The position numbers and the translations under genes were made by a program. DNA of 64,000 nucleotides from Parelaphostrongylus tenuis (lineage: Eukaryota; Nematoda; Chromadorea; Rhabditida; Metastrongylidae): NCBI GenBank assembly GCA_019055375.1, contig JAHQIW010000769.1:1-64000 (forward strand), written 5' to 3'. Positions 11,641 to 24,119 of the stretch are shown one piece after another. How positions within the stretch are numbered: position 1 is the first letter of the stretch; each line of letters begins with the position of its first letter. The notes below the pieces were generated by a model, which made no database searches, was not told the DNA's origin, and saw only the letters and a list, made by a program, of their open reading frames with translations.

Positions 11641-12650
11641 AGATGAAAATCCATCAGCGCCGGTTATGCTCGATATGCATTACGAATAAGAGTCGGAGAT
11701 CACTGTAAGGAAGGCGGCCGAAAAGATTGATACTACATTTGGGAGACGCACTACCACCGATGAGAATGTGACACATTGGTTCACGCGATGCGACGAAGGC
11801 GGTACGACCTATCAAAATTAACTTCATTCTCGCTGGCTAGTCACCTTTGACGAAGACGCTCTGCGGCATGAACCGCGAGTGCATTCGAATGTTATTATCA
11901 AGAACTTGGAGCAAACATTTGAGTATTGTCGTAACACTGTCGCTCGTCACCTAATAAATTGGGACTGCAGAGTGATGTCTCGATAGACACCTCAGGCCGT
12001 GGCTGACCATGACCGCGCTGCACGTGTGACCATCTGCGAAGGTCCTCTGCTGCGACCGCACAAGCAGGACTTTCTTGAGTCGGTTATCACTGGAGATGAG
12101 TCCCGGGTCTACTACGAGAATGATTCGTGCCACGCCTACTGGCTGCGCTGCGGCAAAGACTCGTCAGCGCAACGAAAACACAACCAAGGTACAAATTCCA
12201 TGCTACAAAAATTAAATTCTTGGTTTCCTAGGATTGGCAGGGCTTGCTGCTTTGGGAATCAATCGACAGCAAGCAAACAATTAGTGTCGATGTCTATGAG
12301 AAGCAATTTCAAAATGTGACCGTAGCCATGCGGGAAAAATGGCCAAAATGTCTCAGTGTGGCCCTCCTCCAGAACAACGCTCGACGTCATGTTGCAAAGT
12401 CGATTCGCCACGTTTTGAGAAACTGGGCTGGGCCATGGACCAGATCCATTGTGATACCCTGACGCTGCTCCACCTAACTATCGTTTCCACCGTGCCCTGA
12501 AGTAGTACCTGAGGGCGAAGAAATTGAAAGGTTACAACTACCTGAAAAGTGACATCATAGACTTCTTTAATCGCCAGCTTCGCTCCTTTGTGGAGGACGG
12601 TAATTATTCTGAAATCAACAAATGGTTGCACCAATCAACATTTGTTGATT
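11641..12650 (+). pseudogene. Mariner-family transposase relic
   Basis: Three frames together follow a whole mariner transposase. The N-terminal helix-turn-helix reads like VRKAAEKIDTTFGRRTT; the next part has RHLINWD, then VITGDESRVYYEN around 12090, LLQNNARRHVAKSIRHVL near 12365 and HPDAAPPNYRFHRALK near 12465. The usual HDNARPH and SPSDYH motifs have Asn in place of the second and third catalytic Asp, and stop codons interrupt the frame (for example after 'VMSR' near 11985). It cannot be active. A G-run with TATAAAA lies just upstream; I could not define the inverted termini. Confidence 0.85.
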
Positions 12651-12909
12651 AATACCTGCTTCAAAGAAATAGCAATCAAATTTCAAAAAGTCTCGAAATG
12701 TGAACGACATAAGGGGACAAACTCGACAGAACAACAGAGTTTTAAGACTTTTATAATGAGAACCTACAGCAATCGTGACTGACTACCGATGTAATAAGAA
12801 GTAGGCCTGTTTCGAAAATCAGTAAGGGGACTGGATTATCAATGTACATGACTGCTGTGGTCGATATATACAGGATAAATTTTGTAATTGATTTTCATTT
12901 AGATAATAC

Positions 12910-13200
12910 AGGGTGAGCCACACGATTGAACTCACTAAGACAGATCTCACTCTTTCCGATTGATTATCGATACCGAATATCTGTCAGCATAAGTGGGTTC
13001 GATGCCGATAGCGGCTGCTCCTCCAGACCGAAGACGGTTGGCTGTTGACAGTTAACTCGTTATAGCATAGAAAGAATGGTGTGCAAAACGAGCGTCGGTA
13101 GTGCAACGGTTCAGCACGCGCTACCGGAAAGAGTGAGATCTCGGTGGGAATTCCGGCTGAGGCTAACGTTTTTGCACAGCACCTTTCATTAATGGGTATA
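12910..13200. repeat. tRNA-like inverted repeat, family 3
   Basis: At 13085-13190 a tRNA-like unit reads 'CGTCGGTAGTGCAACGGTTCAGCACGCGCT..', then an Arm-like GGTGGGAATTCCGGC and 'AACGTTTTTGCAC'. The left part carries the companion block 'GATTATCGATACC..TATCTGTCAGCAT', which also accompanies this unit at 55250-55400. The B box is decayed, so this is a SINE-like repeat rather than a tRNA gene. Confidence 0.55.
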
Positions 13201-13209
13201 TTACAAGAT

Positions 13210-15250
13210 CATATCACCGCAAGAGGCGGTCAAATATCCGAATTCCGATTGATTATCACTGAAACGTGTGTTTCAAGGTGACTTCAAACTGATACGTGTT
13301 CATTACTTGACTTTTGCTCCTCCACCTACTGCAGCTCTCGTTTGCCCATTTTACACAAAGAAAAGAAAAAACTGAACTGACTTCAGATAGCCTTGAGATA
13401 ATTTCCGATATTCTCCTCAAGAACTATTCATTGATAAACTTAACAACCGCCGTGATTATTATTATTTTCATAGCGTCCACTACACTTATATCCGATTAAT
13501 ACCAATAGGTTATTATCTATTGCTATCCGTGGTTATTTGTCAATAAAATCCTATGAAGAAAATCATTTTTCAAACGATAATCCTGACCTGAATAATTGTA
13601 AAGCTCCATGTCATTATCTGTTCTCAGCTAGCAAATAGGATGTTGAATTTGGACACACAGCAATTTTCCGCTTACAACCTTTTAATCCACCCAGAAGTGG
13701 ATTCTCACCCTACATTTCTCTTTATCTCATTCTATACTTCCTTTCCCGTCAAAATAACATCTGCTTTTTTATGCATGCAAACAATGCACGATTACCAAAA
13801 AAAAATCCTCGCTTTCATACTGACCTACTTATGAATATACGTAGGTCTATTGGCAGAGAAATATTATAGATGCCTACATGAACACTTGCTTGCTACAACG
13901 ATGATAACTTATGGAATGAGAAAAAAAATTGAAAATTTCAGGGTTCTGGTATGGAGCGATTCTAATATTAGTGAAGTTGTCTATTTGACAAGTATCTATA
14001 CACACAGCTAAAGCATGTTCTAGAATATATTTCCTCCAAAGCGGTGCAAAGAAGCGACAAATCAAATTCGATGAAGAGGTTTCAGATATATCGGCCTGCT
14101 GAAGCTTCACATTGGCCGACATGACAGCGACGGCGAACACCCAGTTTGTTTCATGTTTCCATAAACTCCTCATCCGCTTCTACTTATCAAATTTTTAGAA
14201 GCCATCAACAGACTTGTGTGTTTGACTAGTTGAGGTTACTAAATGATTGCGCACATTCTGGAAAATTCAAAGAGTAATATCCACTCGGTTATACCACTCT
14301 CTGACTCGTGATAGCATGGCTTGTCAGTATTTACGACAGCGTTTGATATTGCCGAAATAGAAGAGAGAGGTGAAACTCTGCTAGAAAGGTAAGAGGTTCC
14401 TCACCTCACGAACATAGAGCCTTGATAGGGCTTTTAGCGATTTGAAAGCTATAATTTGCAGGACATTCATTACTGAGATATGAGGTATGTGATAGATGTG
14501 ATAACAGACGAACAAAAACTGCCGACGCCACTCATAAAAACATCATGAAAAAACTGGAATTGTACGTGAGCATGGAAGTTTAAATTCGTTGAAGTTCGAG
14601 GGAACGTGATATCAAAACTGGAATTCGACGTAAGAATGAAAGTCGACATTCCAAAATACTTTTGCCCTACCGATGACAGTGATCTAAAAGTGTGAAATGT
14701 AAGCAGTTGTAAAGAATGCTGAAAAGTATCATACTTGTGTATAGCACGTACCTCGTTCAAAAACAAAGAAGAAATGTTCATGGAAGAAGTTCTTCTTGAT
14801 GCCTTATTGCTTCAGTAGACTGATCTTTCACTTTGAATAACTTGTTCGTCTAACCAATACAATTAACAATTCTTCTCTAATATGAAGGGAGAGACTTTCA
14901 GAGTGATGGTATCAAGGATATAGTGTCAAAGGAGCATCTATTTTCATATTCAACATTACAATTGCATGAATATTATCAACTTGATGTGCTCCTCAAAAAC
15001 CCACATGCCATTTGAGCAAGGTAAAACTGTCGCCACGGAGAATGCAAGTTCTATAAAAAGTGTTGAGAGCATGCCATTTTTGGTAAGCCAAAGACTATGT
15101 GGATCGCAGCTTTTACAGATATTGACTGCAGATGGTGGATGGATCAGTCAGCAGGTGCACTCTCCATAAGATGCAACTGTATCAAAAATCTAACACATGT
15201 TTCTTTGCCAAGATCACGTCTAAGATATAGTACGCTTTGTATTCCTCAAA
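13210..15250. other. No gene recognised
   Basis: This is AT-rich sequence. Open frames of 60-100 codons occur on both strands, but none shows family motifs or plausible splice chains. Nothing further can be supported. Confidence 0.5.
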
Positions 15251-15819
15251 TCCACAACATCGTGCTTCTATTGATAAACTGGCCAGAAGTTCGAATAAGT
15301 CTCTCAAACACCTCGGTGGTTTCGCCTTCATCAGAGTCCCTATTAATTCAAGTGAAGTGCCAGCAACAACTGATCATTTCGCGATGTTGGTCTACGTCGC
15401 CGTCGCATCAAGACGAATCGAGTAGAGGACTCAGCTATATTGAAGTGATCTGGCTTGTGGGTGACTGTTGACCGATACTAACTACTACTTTGTCGACAAT
15501 CTATTCTGTGACAGTGAAATTAATATTAGCTGATATATGAAAGACGATATTTGTGGAATCTATGCCGAGGTTGATAGATAGTCGGTCGTGGGAATGATCC
15601 ACCCGACTCGATTTGTCTTGATACGACGCTTACGAAGACTGACATCGCAAGAACAACTGCTATGGACACTCAACCTAAATCATTGCATTACGGCTCTGGT
15701 AAAGGTGAAGTCGTCGAAACATTAGCTATAATATTAGGTCGTTCCATGGGTTCTGGCACTAGAGTAATGAACACTAAATTCATCAACAAGAAGGAATTGA
15801 AACTGCCTGGTTTTGCTAT

Positions 15820-16240
15820 TATTCAAATGCGCATTTTCTTGCAAATATTCTGGTATTCAACTTGCCTATATTTGCTTTAAGATGGAGCTGTCGTAGGAAC
15901 AAACTCGCTCGCTACTCATGCACGGATGGCGCGTGGAGGAAAATGCCACTGATGCGGCGCGCAAAATCAGTGGAGCTTCTTTTGGACGGCCCGAGCATGA
16001 TGATTCTCCAGACTGTTCTCTCTAGCTTTAAACTTCGCGAATCACTTCCTAGCCATCCTTTTTGCAGCTGTATCATCGCTTTAAGCTCCATTAATCTTGC
16101 GCGCAACCTCACCACCATTTTACCATACGCGCCTTTGGTGCATGAGTAGTAAGTGAATTTGTTCCCAAGACAGCTCCACCTTGGAAGAAATGTAGGCAAG
16201 TTAGATGCCAATATGTTCGCAAGACGATGTTGAACGATTT
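15820..16240. mobile_element. Foldback MITE-like element, family D
   Basis: The left arm (about 15875-15990) and right arm (about 16060-16190) are inverted copies, both containing GATGGAGCTGTC and 'ACTCATGCAC' blocks. The two strands therefore show near-identical 95-117 codon open frames, which is an effect of the palindrome. It is a copy of the element at 4503-4915. Confidence 0.7.
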
Positions 16241-16825
16241 GGTGTTTACTTTCCAGTGCCAACAATTATGGAGCGACCTAATAACAATGATCCAGGAAAA
16301 CTTTGTGTTGGCTCATCAATATAGACAGAATATTGATCATCTATACCGAGGTTGAATGAAAGACGGATCTAAGAGTTTGTTCTCCAATTGACTTCCGCCG
16401 TATGTGACTAGAATAGATTTTATTGGTATTTGCCTCATTCACAGGAATAATGAAGATTAACAAGCACAACTCATATTATCAAAAGTATGTATCTATGAGT
16501 CAGAACATGCGCTACTGAAGAAAAATGATGATAACCAAGTTAAGTCGATTCATACGAGTCATATGTAGAAAGGATTAGCAGGTGTAAATTAAAGTGGATT
16601 TCCTCTACGACCGATTATTTCGCTGTGCGAGTATTCTTGATATCTTTTCACTCAGAAGACAACACTATGATATTTTAGTATAGGCAAAACTGTCGCTGTT
16701 GAAGAAAGTAGCCAGCTTAGAGATTTTGGCCACTGAGGAAGTTATGAAGGTATGTTTGCAGCATATAAACAATTAGCTCTTACATTAAGGGACACCTTTA
16801 TGCTACAGTAGGGTAATATGATACT

Positions 16826-17056
16826 AGGGAGCGCAGGTGTCGTAGTGGTTAGAAGTGTTCTGCGCCACACACGAGGTCAATGGTTCGATCTTGCACTCAT
16901 GGCTCATCAAGCCTCCATCCCTCCGTGTTCGGTAAATTGGTCAGGCCTCAGACTTGTCTGGGAGGATAAGCACCACTGACTCGGTTCTGCGGGAGGCCAT
17001 CGCGAGACATTGTAAAGGCCAGATATGCATTCAATCTCAACGTCGAGAGCTTCATC
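16826..17056 (+). repeat. tRNA-derived SINE, family 1 (near complete)
   Basis: It has A box TCGTAGTGGTTAGAAG, B box GGTTCGATCTT, 'CTCATCAAGCCTCCATCCCTC', 'GACTTGTCTGGGAGGATAA', 'CAGATATGCATTCAATC' and the closing 'AACGTCGAGAGCTTCATCC'. The copies in this window share this order over about 230-280 bp. Confidence 0.75.
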
Positions 17057-17404
17057 CTTTTATGATACTAAGAAGATTTGTATAAGATTTTATGGTATAG
17101 TCCGCATAAAGGAATCACCAAAATGAATTTGCAAGGAAACTGATCGCATTAAATTATTCTTCACAGATTATTCTATTGAAAGACAAAAGAAATCGCGATC
17201 AGAACTTTTTCAGAAGTGCTAATGTACTTTTGTACTCCGCCTATGACATATCTGATTACATGCTGTAAGAACTCTAATCTACTTGACACTCGTCCTGCGC
17301 TCTCATACAGATGTCGAGATTTGGATATCTTTCCTATTCTGTGAAACTATTATGTTGAGTCAAAGCATGGTGAAAATACAGAGAACAAATATCATACTAT
17401 TTGA

Positions 17405-17640
17405 TTCGAGTGTTTTCCCAAGACCATGTTCAAAATTTTCAATATGCCTGATAATTAATTTTGAGTCTTACATGTGGTCTGTTATGGACACTTACGCACT
17501 GCAATGTACACGTGTGTCTGCCTTGCAGCCTCGTCACTTGCACGGCTCCTTTCGCCTGGGCCAATCCCCTTAGGGGAGAAATCCCATACATAAATGAACC
17601 GCAGACGTAATATTTGCACGCGCTGTCAAGTGATGAAATC
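17405..17640 (-). mobile_element. Family A hammerhead element, decayed copy
   Basis: On the minus strand the family's end (reverse complement of 'GAGTGTTTTCCCAAGACCA') and body are recognisable. The ribozyme at about 17503-17548 has lost the first core base (GTGACGA for CTGACGA) and has GACAC where GAAAC is required. It should be inactive. Confidence 0.55.
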
Positions 17641-18507
17641 ACCAAACGCGCATTGCCATACAAACGATTGCTCTTGTCTGTTAATCGTAAAATTTCATAC
17701 CATTCGTTACAAGTATTTTCTTAAGACCAGATAAAGAAGAGAAAGTTTTCAGACTTCATCCAGCATCGCAGAACAGATAAAATATATATCTAGCATGCAT
17801 AATCGCGTGTACATAGTTCAAGTCCTAGTTAGCTTTCCAGAAAGTCTGGTATCGAAATGCCCGCTTCGCAAAAAAGAAAGGATTGGTGGGTCCAAATTTG
17901 GGTTAAAATTAGTAAGCCACACAGTGAATATGACTGGAAACCCTTACCACTGGCGCTGCTCACGCTCTATGGTAATATTTCACCCAGTGAAACACAAAAG
18001 TCAGGTTGATTAGATGCGATTACACAGTGAAACATTTTTTGCCACATTTTCGAAAAGGTGTTGGAAAGGTAAAAGCTCTCAATTTTCAAAAGCAAAATAA
18101 AATAAGGATATTGCCGGGGCCATGTTGGAACAAAAAGTGATAGCGAAATATTTAGGAAAAGATAATTGTAGAACAAAAGGATAACAAAGGGTACGCGGCA
18201 ATTTACTAAAGAGGCAGCTGGACCTGCATGAGCTGATTTCAGCTCGCAGTGAGTGTTATGGAAAATTAGGGGCAAAATGAAATACCAATCTTTCTTTTAC
18301 GCAGTACAAAGCACTTTGGCGAAGATTGTCAGCTCACTTCGACGTGTTTTGAAAATTTTCAAGTGCTGGTGATTAGATATCGTGAGAAGGTTCATATTCA
18401 TGTAGCCTTCTTCCAAAAGTAAATTCAACACGTTCGCAATCATTGCGAAATAAAGTATGTTGAGGTGTCAAAAACATTCGACTTCACGCCTACTTATTGG
18501 ATGAAAC

Positions 18508-18893
18508 TACTTCGAGAATAATTTCAAAAAGAATGTTTAAAGCGTAAGCGAGGTCAGTACGCCAGGGTCATACACGCGTGTTTCGGAGGTCTCGCCCCTC
18601 CTAGGTCAGTGACCCACATTAAGCCCTGCATTGTAGCTAAGAGGTAGGCGTATGTGCTGACGGCACGGTGTACAATGACACTGTGCCATCACCACTTCTC
18701 AGTCGATGGATCTCGGCTGGTGAAACAAAATTGATTCATAGGATCGACCGCTCTTAAAACCTCGCAATAAACATTTGAAATAATTCCAAAAAGAATGTTT
18801 TAAGTCTAAGCGAAGATGGTACGCCAGTGCCACACACGCGTGTTGCGTAGGTCTTGCCCTTCTCGTCAACGATCACGCCCCACATACTTCGAG
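18508..18893 (-). mobile_element. Family B hammerhead element, tandem 1.4-mer with 9-bp flanking repeats
   Basis: The insert 18517-18884 is bracketed by TACTTCGAG (18508-18516, 18885-18893). The unit start 'ATAATTCCAAAAAGAATG' type sequence occurs at 18518 and again at about 18780, a direct period of about 262 bp. Each repeat has the hammerhead region on the minus strand, but the first copy has CTGACCTA in place of CTGACGA and the second is more damaged. I infer a retrotransposed tandem of a short ribozyme-bearing RNA. Confidence 0.65.
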
Positions 18894-19194
18894 GATGTTT
18901 GGATCAGAGTAAAAAGTCGAAGTTGTCAGTTGTTCTCAAAGTACAGTACTTCAGCAGTTAGAAAATTGTTGACATTCAAAAGCTTTTTGACGACTCTCAA
19001 AAAGTTGACTAAGTTGCATTAGCTTCAGCAGCCATAAATTATTAATGAGAGTCACGATGTTGTAATAGCTGATATGAGATCTTAAGGTATTCGTTGACAT
19101 AAGAGCACATTTACATTTATAAAATGCTATCTCAATAATGTGTGACTGCCACTATTCGTCTACAAACCAAGCACGTAATACGAGGACGGTTCTT

Positions 19195-19440
19195 TTCTGT
19201 TAGAAGGTGCCAAATGAAGAAACGACTCTTTTCGATGGACAAGAATTTTTCATAAAAGTTCAGTGTTCGTTCGAAAGCTTATATATCTAGCTACTGCGCT
19301 GCGTAGGCCGTCTTTTGGTAACACTAGTTTATAACGCTGCAAAGTTCAATATAAATTTATTTCTTACTTTAGCTTCGCAATGTTACTGTTACTTCGCTGA
19401 AAGCACGAAAAGCACATGAACGTTTAGAGGAGATCGCGTA
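19195..19440 (+). repeat. Family R foldback repeat, single arm
   Basis: It shares 'GGACAAGAATTTTTCATAA', 'GAAAGCTTATATATCTAGC' and 'CTTCGCTGAAAGCACGAAAAGC' blocks with 7000-7230, 47460-47720 and 57290-57590. No coding content is visible. Confidence 0.5.
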
Positions 19441-19739
19441 GTAAATAGGAGAGTAGGAGATCGTCAATCAAGTAATGTTAAACACATCAACTGTGAATTA
19501 TTCAATGAAATAGATTCTCTGGAAGCCGCAAAAAAAAAACCGAAAATCTCCATGAACACATTCACGACCGTCTTTCTGTTTATTTTTTCTTTGATCCGCT
19601 TCCACAAGTTACCACTGCAATTAGGTGGAAACACTATACTTCGGCTACTTCCAAGACAGCAAGGAGATTTGTGTCGACTCCCCTTCTACGACATTCTTTT
19701 CTTTGAACTCATTTCGCACGATAACTATCACATCTTACC

Positions 19740-20010
19740 CGAGTAGATTTCAGTATTTCTAGCATTCGATTCGTTTCCTCGTAATCGTCGTTCCAAAAAC
19801 CTTCGAACATTTCGTATGCTATTTCGGCTCTTGCATGAAGATCTTACCTTCTTCATGCATCACGTAGAATACTAGCCAAGACGATTCTGCAGTGCATTAT
19901 CGTGTAAAGCCAAGCTGGGTCGTTTCTTCCTGGATATTGCACGGGAGTTTTGGGGAAGGGAGTTGTACTAGGTTTTGATTCCTGATAGTCTGCAGCACTA
20001 ATCACTCGCA
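19740..20010. repeat. Dispersed repeat of unknown type
   Basis: 'AGCATTCGATTCGTTTCCTCG' and the following 'CACGTAGAATACT..' and 'AAGCTGGGTCGTTTCTTCC' blocks recur at 45345-45510 and partly at 51010-51080. Copy order is the same each time, so they are copies of one element. I do not recognise its class. Confidence 0.45.
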
Positions 20011-20299
20011 TATCCCCTTACAGGCATAGAGACGACGGAATTCTCAAGACGTAGGCGAAACTATCGACTTTTTTAGAGAACTTTGTGAAGATTGAATGTG
20101 AGAAAACGATGTGATTGCAAGAAGTGGTGATATTTGCACAATAAATGTGGTAACGGGTCATATAAAATTATAGAAAAGCTTTCTTTTCGGTGACCAGACA
20201 GTTTAGGAGAAGGGCAGGGGGCAATTTGAACAGTTGTAGGAGGTGTTTGATACACACATGACCGATCAACGATGGATTCGAGATTAACCACGTGCGCTT

Positions 20300-21880
20300 G
20301 TCAGCTTATTTTCATGCACCGGCAACGAACTCCATCAAAATGTGAACAAAGAGAAAAAACTTTAGAACTTGGACTGTGGAAAATCAAGAACTCATCTTAC
20401 TATGCCAATTGAACTAAGACATAGATCTAAAGATTTCCTCACATATTTCAAGTGATAAAGTTCAAAATAAAATAAGAAAATCTTCCTAGAATTTAGAGAG
20501 TTAGATTATTTTCTACGTATGATATGGTCGCTCATTTGGAGTACCAGGAGCGTCGCGGCTGAGTGGTTGTGATACTTGTCGCGGCGCGCGTAGTGCCGAA
20601 CTGCACATGCGCACTATTGAAAAACACATTGTAAATACGAATAATAAAATTGAACGTGGTTCGCCAGCGGAAAAATTGCGGAATTGGTGTGACGGTGAAA
20701 ATATAACTTTGAAATTGATGATAATCAGTGTGATGAATGATGTTTGTCACCTTATATGCATAGAGAGATTCACATACATTCCGATGCCTGATAATTTTGA
20801 ACAGTATCATAAGTGGCGGTATATAGACTATTCGGGTTGAGATGTGGTGCTGATTTTTCCTTTCTTCCAAGAGAGTCTTTAGTATAGGAAGAATAACCTA
20901 TTTACAATGTATATGATTCAGATTTCGTAGAAAACTAATAAATCAATCGGAAGAAGATCGCCAGCGAGCTGACCAGATCAAAACCAAACAAAATCAGTAG
21001 AGGAAGCAGAATGACTCCACGAGATAATTGTGAACATTAGGAAAAAATTTAATCGTGAGTGACAAATGATAAGAAGAACACTTGCAGCAATACTAGTTAG
21101 CACGTTGGCAGTCAGCCATAAAACTAACACCATCGCGAAGTACAGTCAATGTAACGCTTTTTTCCAACACCGAATGCACTTACGGGATCTTCGGACCAAA
21201 GTTCATGCAGATAATTCCTCTTATAACATTAAAAATTCACTTTAGAAGTCACATCAGGAGAAAAAAATCACCTATTTTTATTTTCAAAATAACAACGACA
21301 AAACATTTTCAACCTTCCACCACTACATCCATTTTATTGATTACTTAGAAGCCAATGAATATTTGATATTCAGCTGAATCGAATAACAAATCAACAGTTT
21401 AGAAAGTTGTTGTAAAGCAGAATTAGCGGTAATTCGATCCTCACAGACGCTTTAAGTATTTGAAAAGTGAATGAAATTTGGTTTGAACATCAATGTAGCA
21501 AAATAGTAATTAACTATACAATTGTGTAAAAAGGAAGAATTGTAAAACAACCACAGTATTCCAACTTCTAACGCTTTTCAGTATTATTCCGCTTTGACGT
21601 ATTTTCTTCAAGTATTCAGCTAATATAGGAATTGCAAAATAGTTCAAATAGGTTAATATTTCCATAAAAATCGTCTTATTTTGGAAGTATACCAAAGTCA
21701 GATCAAAATGTCATTTTCACAAAAGTTTGACTTAAATTTTGCAGGATGCCTTGCTATCATGGAAGCAAAACAGCAGACTATATTGGTTGATAGTAGACCA
21801 AAGATAACCGAGTATAAAACGATGCTACCATTCAAGGACAATTTCTTCGAGACATTCTGGAAGAATAGACTCGACAAAAT
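20300..21880. other. No gene recognised
   Basis: This is AT-rich sequence. A 60-codon plus-strand frame at about 21708-21890 starts with ATG and is fairly hydrophilic, but it has no motif and no flanking exons, so I do not call it. The frames on both strands around 20530-20870 are also unsupported. Confidence 0.45.
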
Positions 21881-21940
21881 CGAAGAACTGTAGCGCGCAA
21901 GGTCGAACGACTTTGACCGTTGAGCATTTGAACTCTTCCA

Positions 21941-21976
21941 GGCTCTGTAGAAGGAAAAAACGCCGAAACGTCAGCC
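21941..21976 (+). ncRNA. Family C hammerhead-like motif (candidate, decayed)
   Basis: GGCT (21941-21944) can pair with AGCC (21973-21976). Between them are CTGTAGA (consensus CTGATGA), a damaged stem II ending in CGCC, GAA, ACGT and C. The layout matches a hammerhead with a 4-bp stem I and a palindromic ACGT stem III, but an extra base follows the core. A related motif is at about 22127-22165. Confidence 0.35.
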
Positions 21977-22929
21977 AATACTATTGTACTGTGTCCATTA
22001 GAAAATTGTATTATTTGCAACCACATAATTGTTCATCAAAAAAAAAATAAATGGGTTTATTTGCTCAGTGCCGAGGTTTATCAATAGTCAGGGCCTAAGA
22101 CCTTGACCGCTTGGATTGAAATACGGGCTCTGAGAACGACGACGTCGAAACATTACCGATTAGAGATTGTTATCAGCTTCGTTTGAGCTGGAAAATCTTC
22201 AAAGAAAAATATATTGATTGCTCAACGATTAAGTATCAACGGTTTCTAAAATTCGACTGCTCCCAAAGTGATTCCGATTCTGATGCTTTTCATTTTGAGC
22301 AGCAAAATCTAGATGTTTCATTGATGAAAGTCTAATATTTTCAGGGCACGTGTACATTTAGGTCAAAGTACACTGCCGCTACCGCATTGAAAGTGTAGAG
22401 TCACTGGCCTTGTAAGCAAAAAAAAAATGTTGGGAAAAGTTTATGAAGCAATTGAAATTAGTAACACAATGACGAATGTACGCCACGTGACAAGTGATTG
22501 AAAGCAGTTCAGAGAGAAAAAAGACATTTTGCGTGACTTTCAGTCGTCATTTCACTTTTAACACAATGACGACCAAATAATAAAACTGCCACTTTCCGAT
22601 GATCACTTTTAGTGTCGTTTGTGTTCAGGACTGGAGCTGACTTTGACCAAACAGATCTATCCACGGAATCTATTTCGATTTTTTTCTCTCAATAAAGAGA
22701 TTTTATTGAAACAGCAAATGACAAATTGAATTAAAGAGGACAACTTTTCTTGAGCCAGTTAAGGTTTTTTCCCACATTTCTTAGGATACTGATTGATTAC
22801 CACGCCACAATAATAAGGCTAGAGATTGATTACAAAATCTACAAAACCTTTCCTTTATTAATAATATAGAAGCCACAGCAATTTCTATGTGCTTTAAAAT
22901 CCTATTACTGCAACATTGACTGATTATTT

Positions 22930-23160
22930 TCATACTGCCTGGCAAGTCGTTCGATCTAGGCAGGAGTTGAACCCGCTTTTGCCGCATTGGAGACCGGTGC
23001 TACCACTACACCACAGTCGTCGTTTTGCTACCACTCTTTCTTCGATATAAACTATCGAAGCCCTTAAAAACCAACCTTTAGAGACCAGTTTTGGTGCTAT
23101 AAGCTTAAATAGGTGATAAGCTCAGTTAAGCCGATAGTTTCCGGATATGTATTATCTATA
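22930..23160 (-). repeat. tRNA-like SINE, family 2
   Basis: On the minus strand there is an A-box-like 'TGGTGTAGTGGTAGCACC' and a B-box-like 'GGTTCAACTCCTGCC', with the family flank 'GAGTGGTAGCAAAACG' on one side and the 'AAGCCGATAGTTTCCGG' tail. It is related to the copies at 42838-43190, 48940-49075, 55550-55860 and 63755-63930. The cloverleaf is not complete, so it is not scored as a tRNA gene. Confidence 0.6.
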
Positions 23161-23451
23161 CATCCCTTGTCTTACTCTATTCTTTTGTTAGGACTATTAT
23201 GATGTTTTAATTGTATATTTAAGAAAGCCATGGGAAATAAAGAAGATTTACTGAGCGGAAAATCACAGTCGAAAGGGCAAACGCAGAGGTCTACGCCTCT
23301 CCATTGCCTATACACGCGCCCGCTCCATTCAAGGGAAATGAAAATTGTATAAAACGTGATTTCTGTTGAATGATACTGTAAATCGACATAGTTGGCAGAA
23401 ATTCAGATACTTTTATCGTCCTGTATTGCTCCATAATTTCCTGTACACTAT

Positions 23452-24119
23452 AAAATACTTTCAATTTGCTTGAAAATCAGTTTTTGAGTCATGCATGTGG
23501 TCTGCTATAGGGCAACTTATAGAGTTCCAAATCACGTGTTTCGCCCTTGACAGCCTCATCAGCCGAGCAGTACCCTTTGTCTTTAGCCAATCCCCTCTGG
23601 AGCAGCCAACCCCCTATATAGAGTTAGCGACGACGAACATTTTACACGTGTCATTGCGTGAAGATATCACTAAATGATAGTGTTTCACACTCGACTGCTC
23701 TTAACTAATAGTCAAATAAATTATACCTTTTGTTTCGAAAATTACTGAAATTATATTGATAGTTGAGCGCGGTCTTAAGGAAATAATCGAAACAAAAGTG
23801 TGATACAGTTAACGATACCAGCCAAGAGAAATCTTGTGCAAAAAACTGACATTTAGTGATATTTTCACTTCATGACACGTGTAATATGTTCATCGTCACA
23901 AGACCTACATAGGGGTTTGGTTTCCCCAAGAGAAATGGCTAAAGACGAAGGGTACCACACGGCTGACGAGGCTGTCAAGGCCGAAACACGTATATCAGAC
24001 TCTATAAGTTGCCCTACAACAGACCACATCCATGGCTCAAAAAATGATTATCAGGCATATTGAATTTTGAGCGTGGTCTTAAGAAGACACTCGAAATGAA
24101 AGAGGCAACAAAATACTTT
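23452..24119. mobile_element. Family A hammerhead element, compound inverted/tandem copy with 10-bp flanking repeats
   Basis: The insert 23462-24109 lies between copies of AAAATACTTT (23452-23461, 24110-24119). The left part (23462-23695) is a unit in minus orientation; a unit tail at about 23763-23793 then precedes a full plus-strand unit ending at about 24098. The two unit tails (TGAGCG.GGTCTTAAG) are 305 bp apart, giving the unit length. Hammerhead-like cores are at 23525-23568 (minus) and 23957-24000 (plus), both with weakened stems. Confidence 0.7.
23957..24000 (+). ncRNA. Hammerhead ribozyme-like, family A variant (decayed)
   Basis: Core CTGACGA is at 23963-23969. Stem II GGCT (23970-23973) pairs with GGCC (23979-23982), which differs at several pairs from the GTC/GAC stem of the other copies yet still pairs. 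GAA is at 23983-23985. Stem III (ACACGTAT) and stem I have mismatches, so activity is doubtful. Confidence 0.5.

Noticed and set aside
15862..16265. Two similar overlapping frames of 95 and 117 codons on opposite strands
   Set aside because: The DNA is a palindromic MITE, so both strands read alike; neither has a motif or a splice context.
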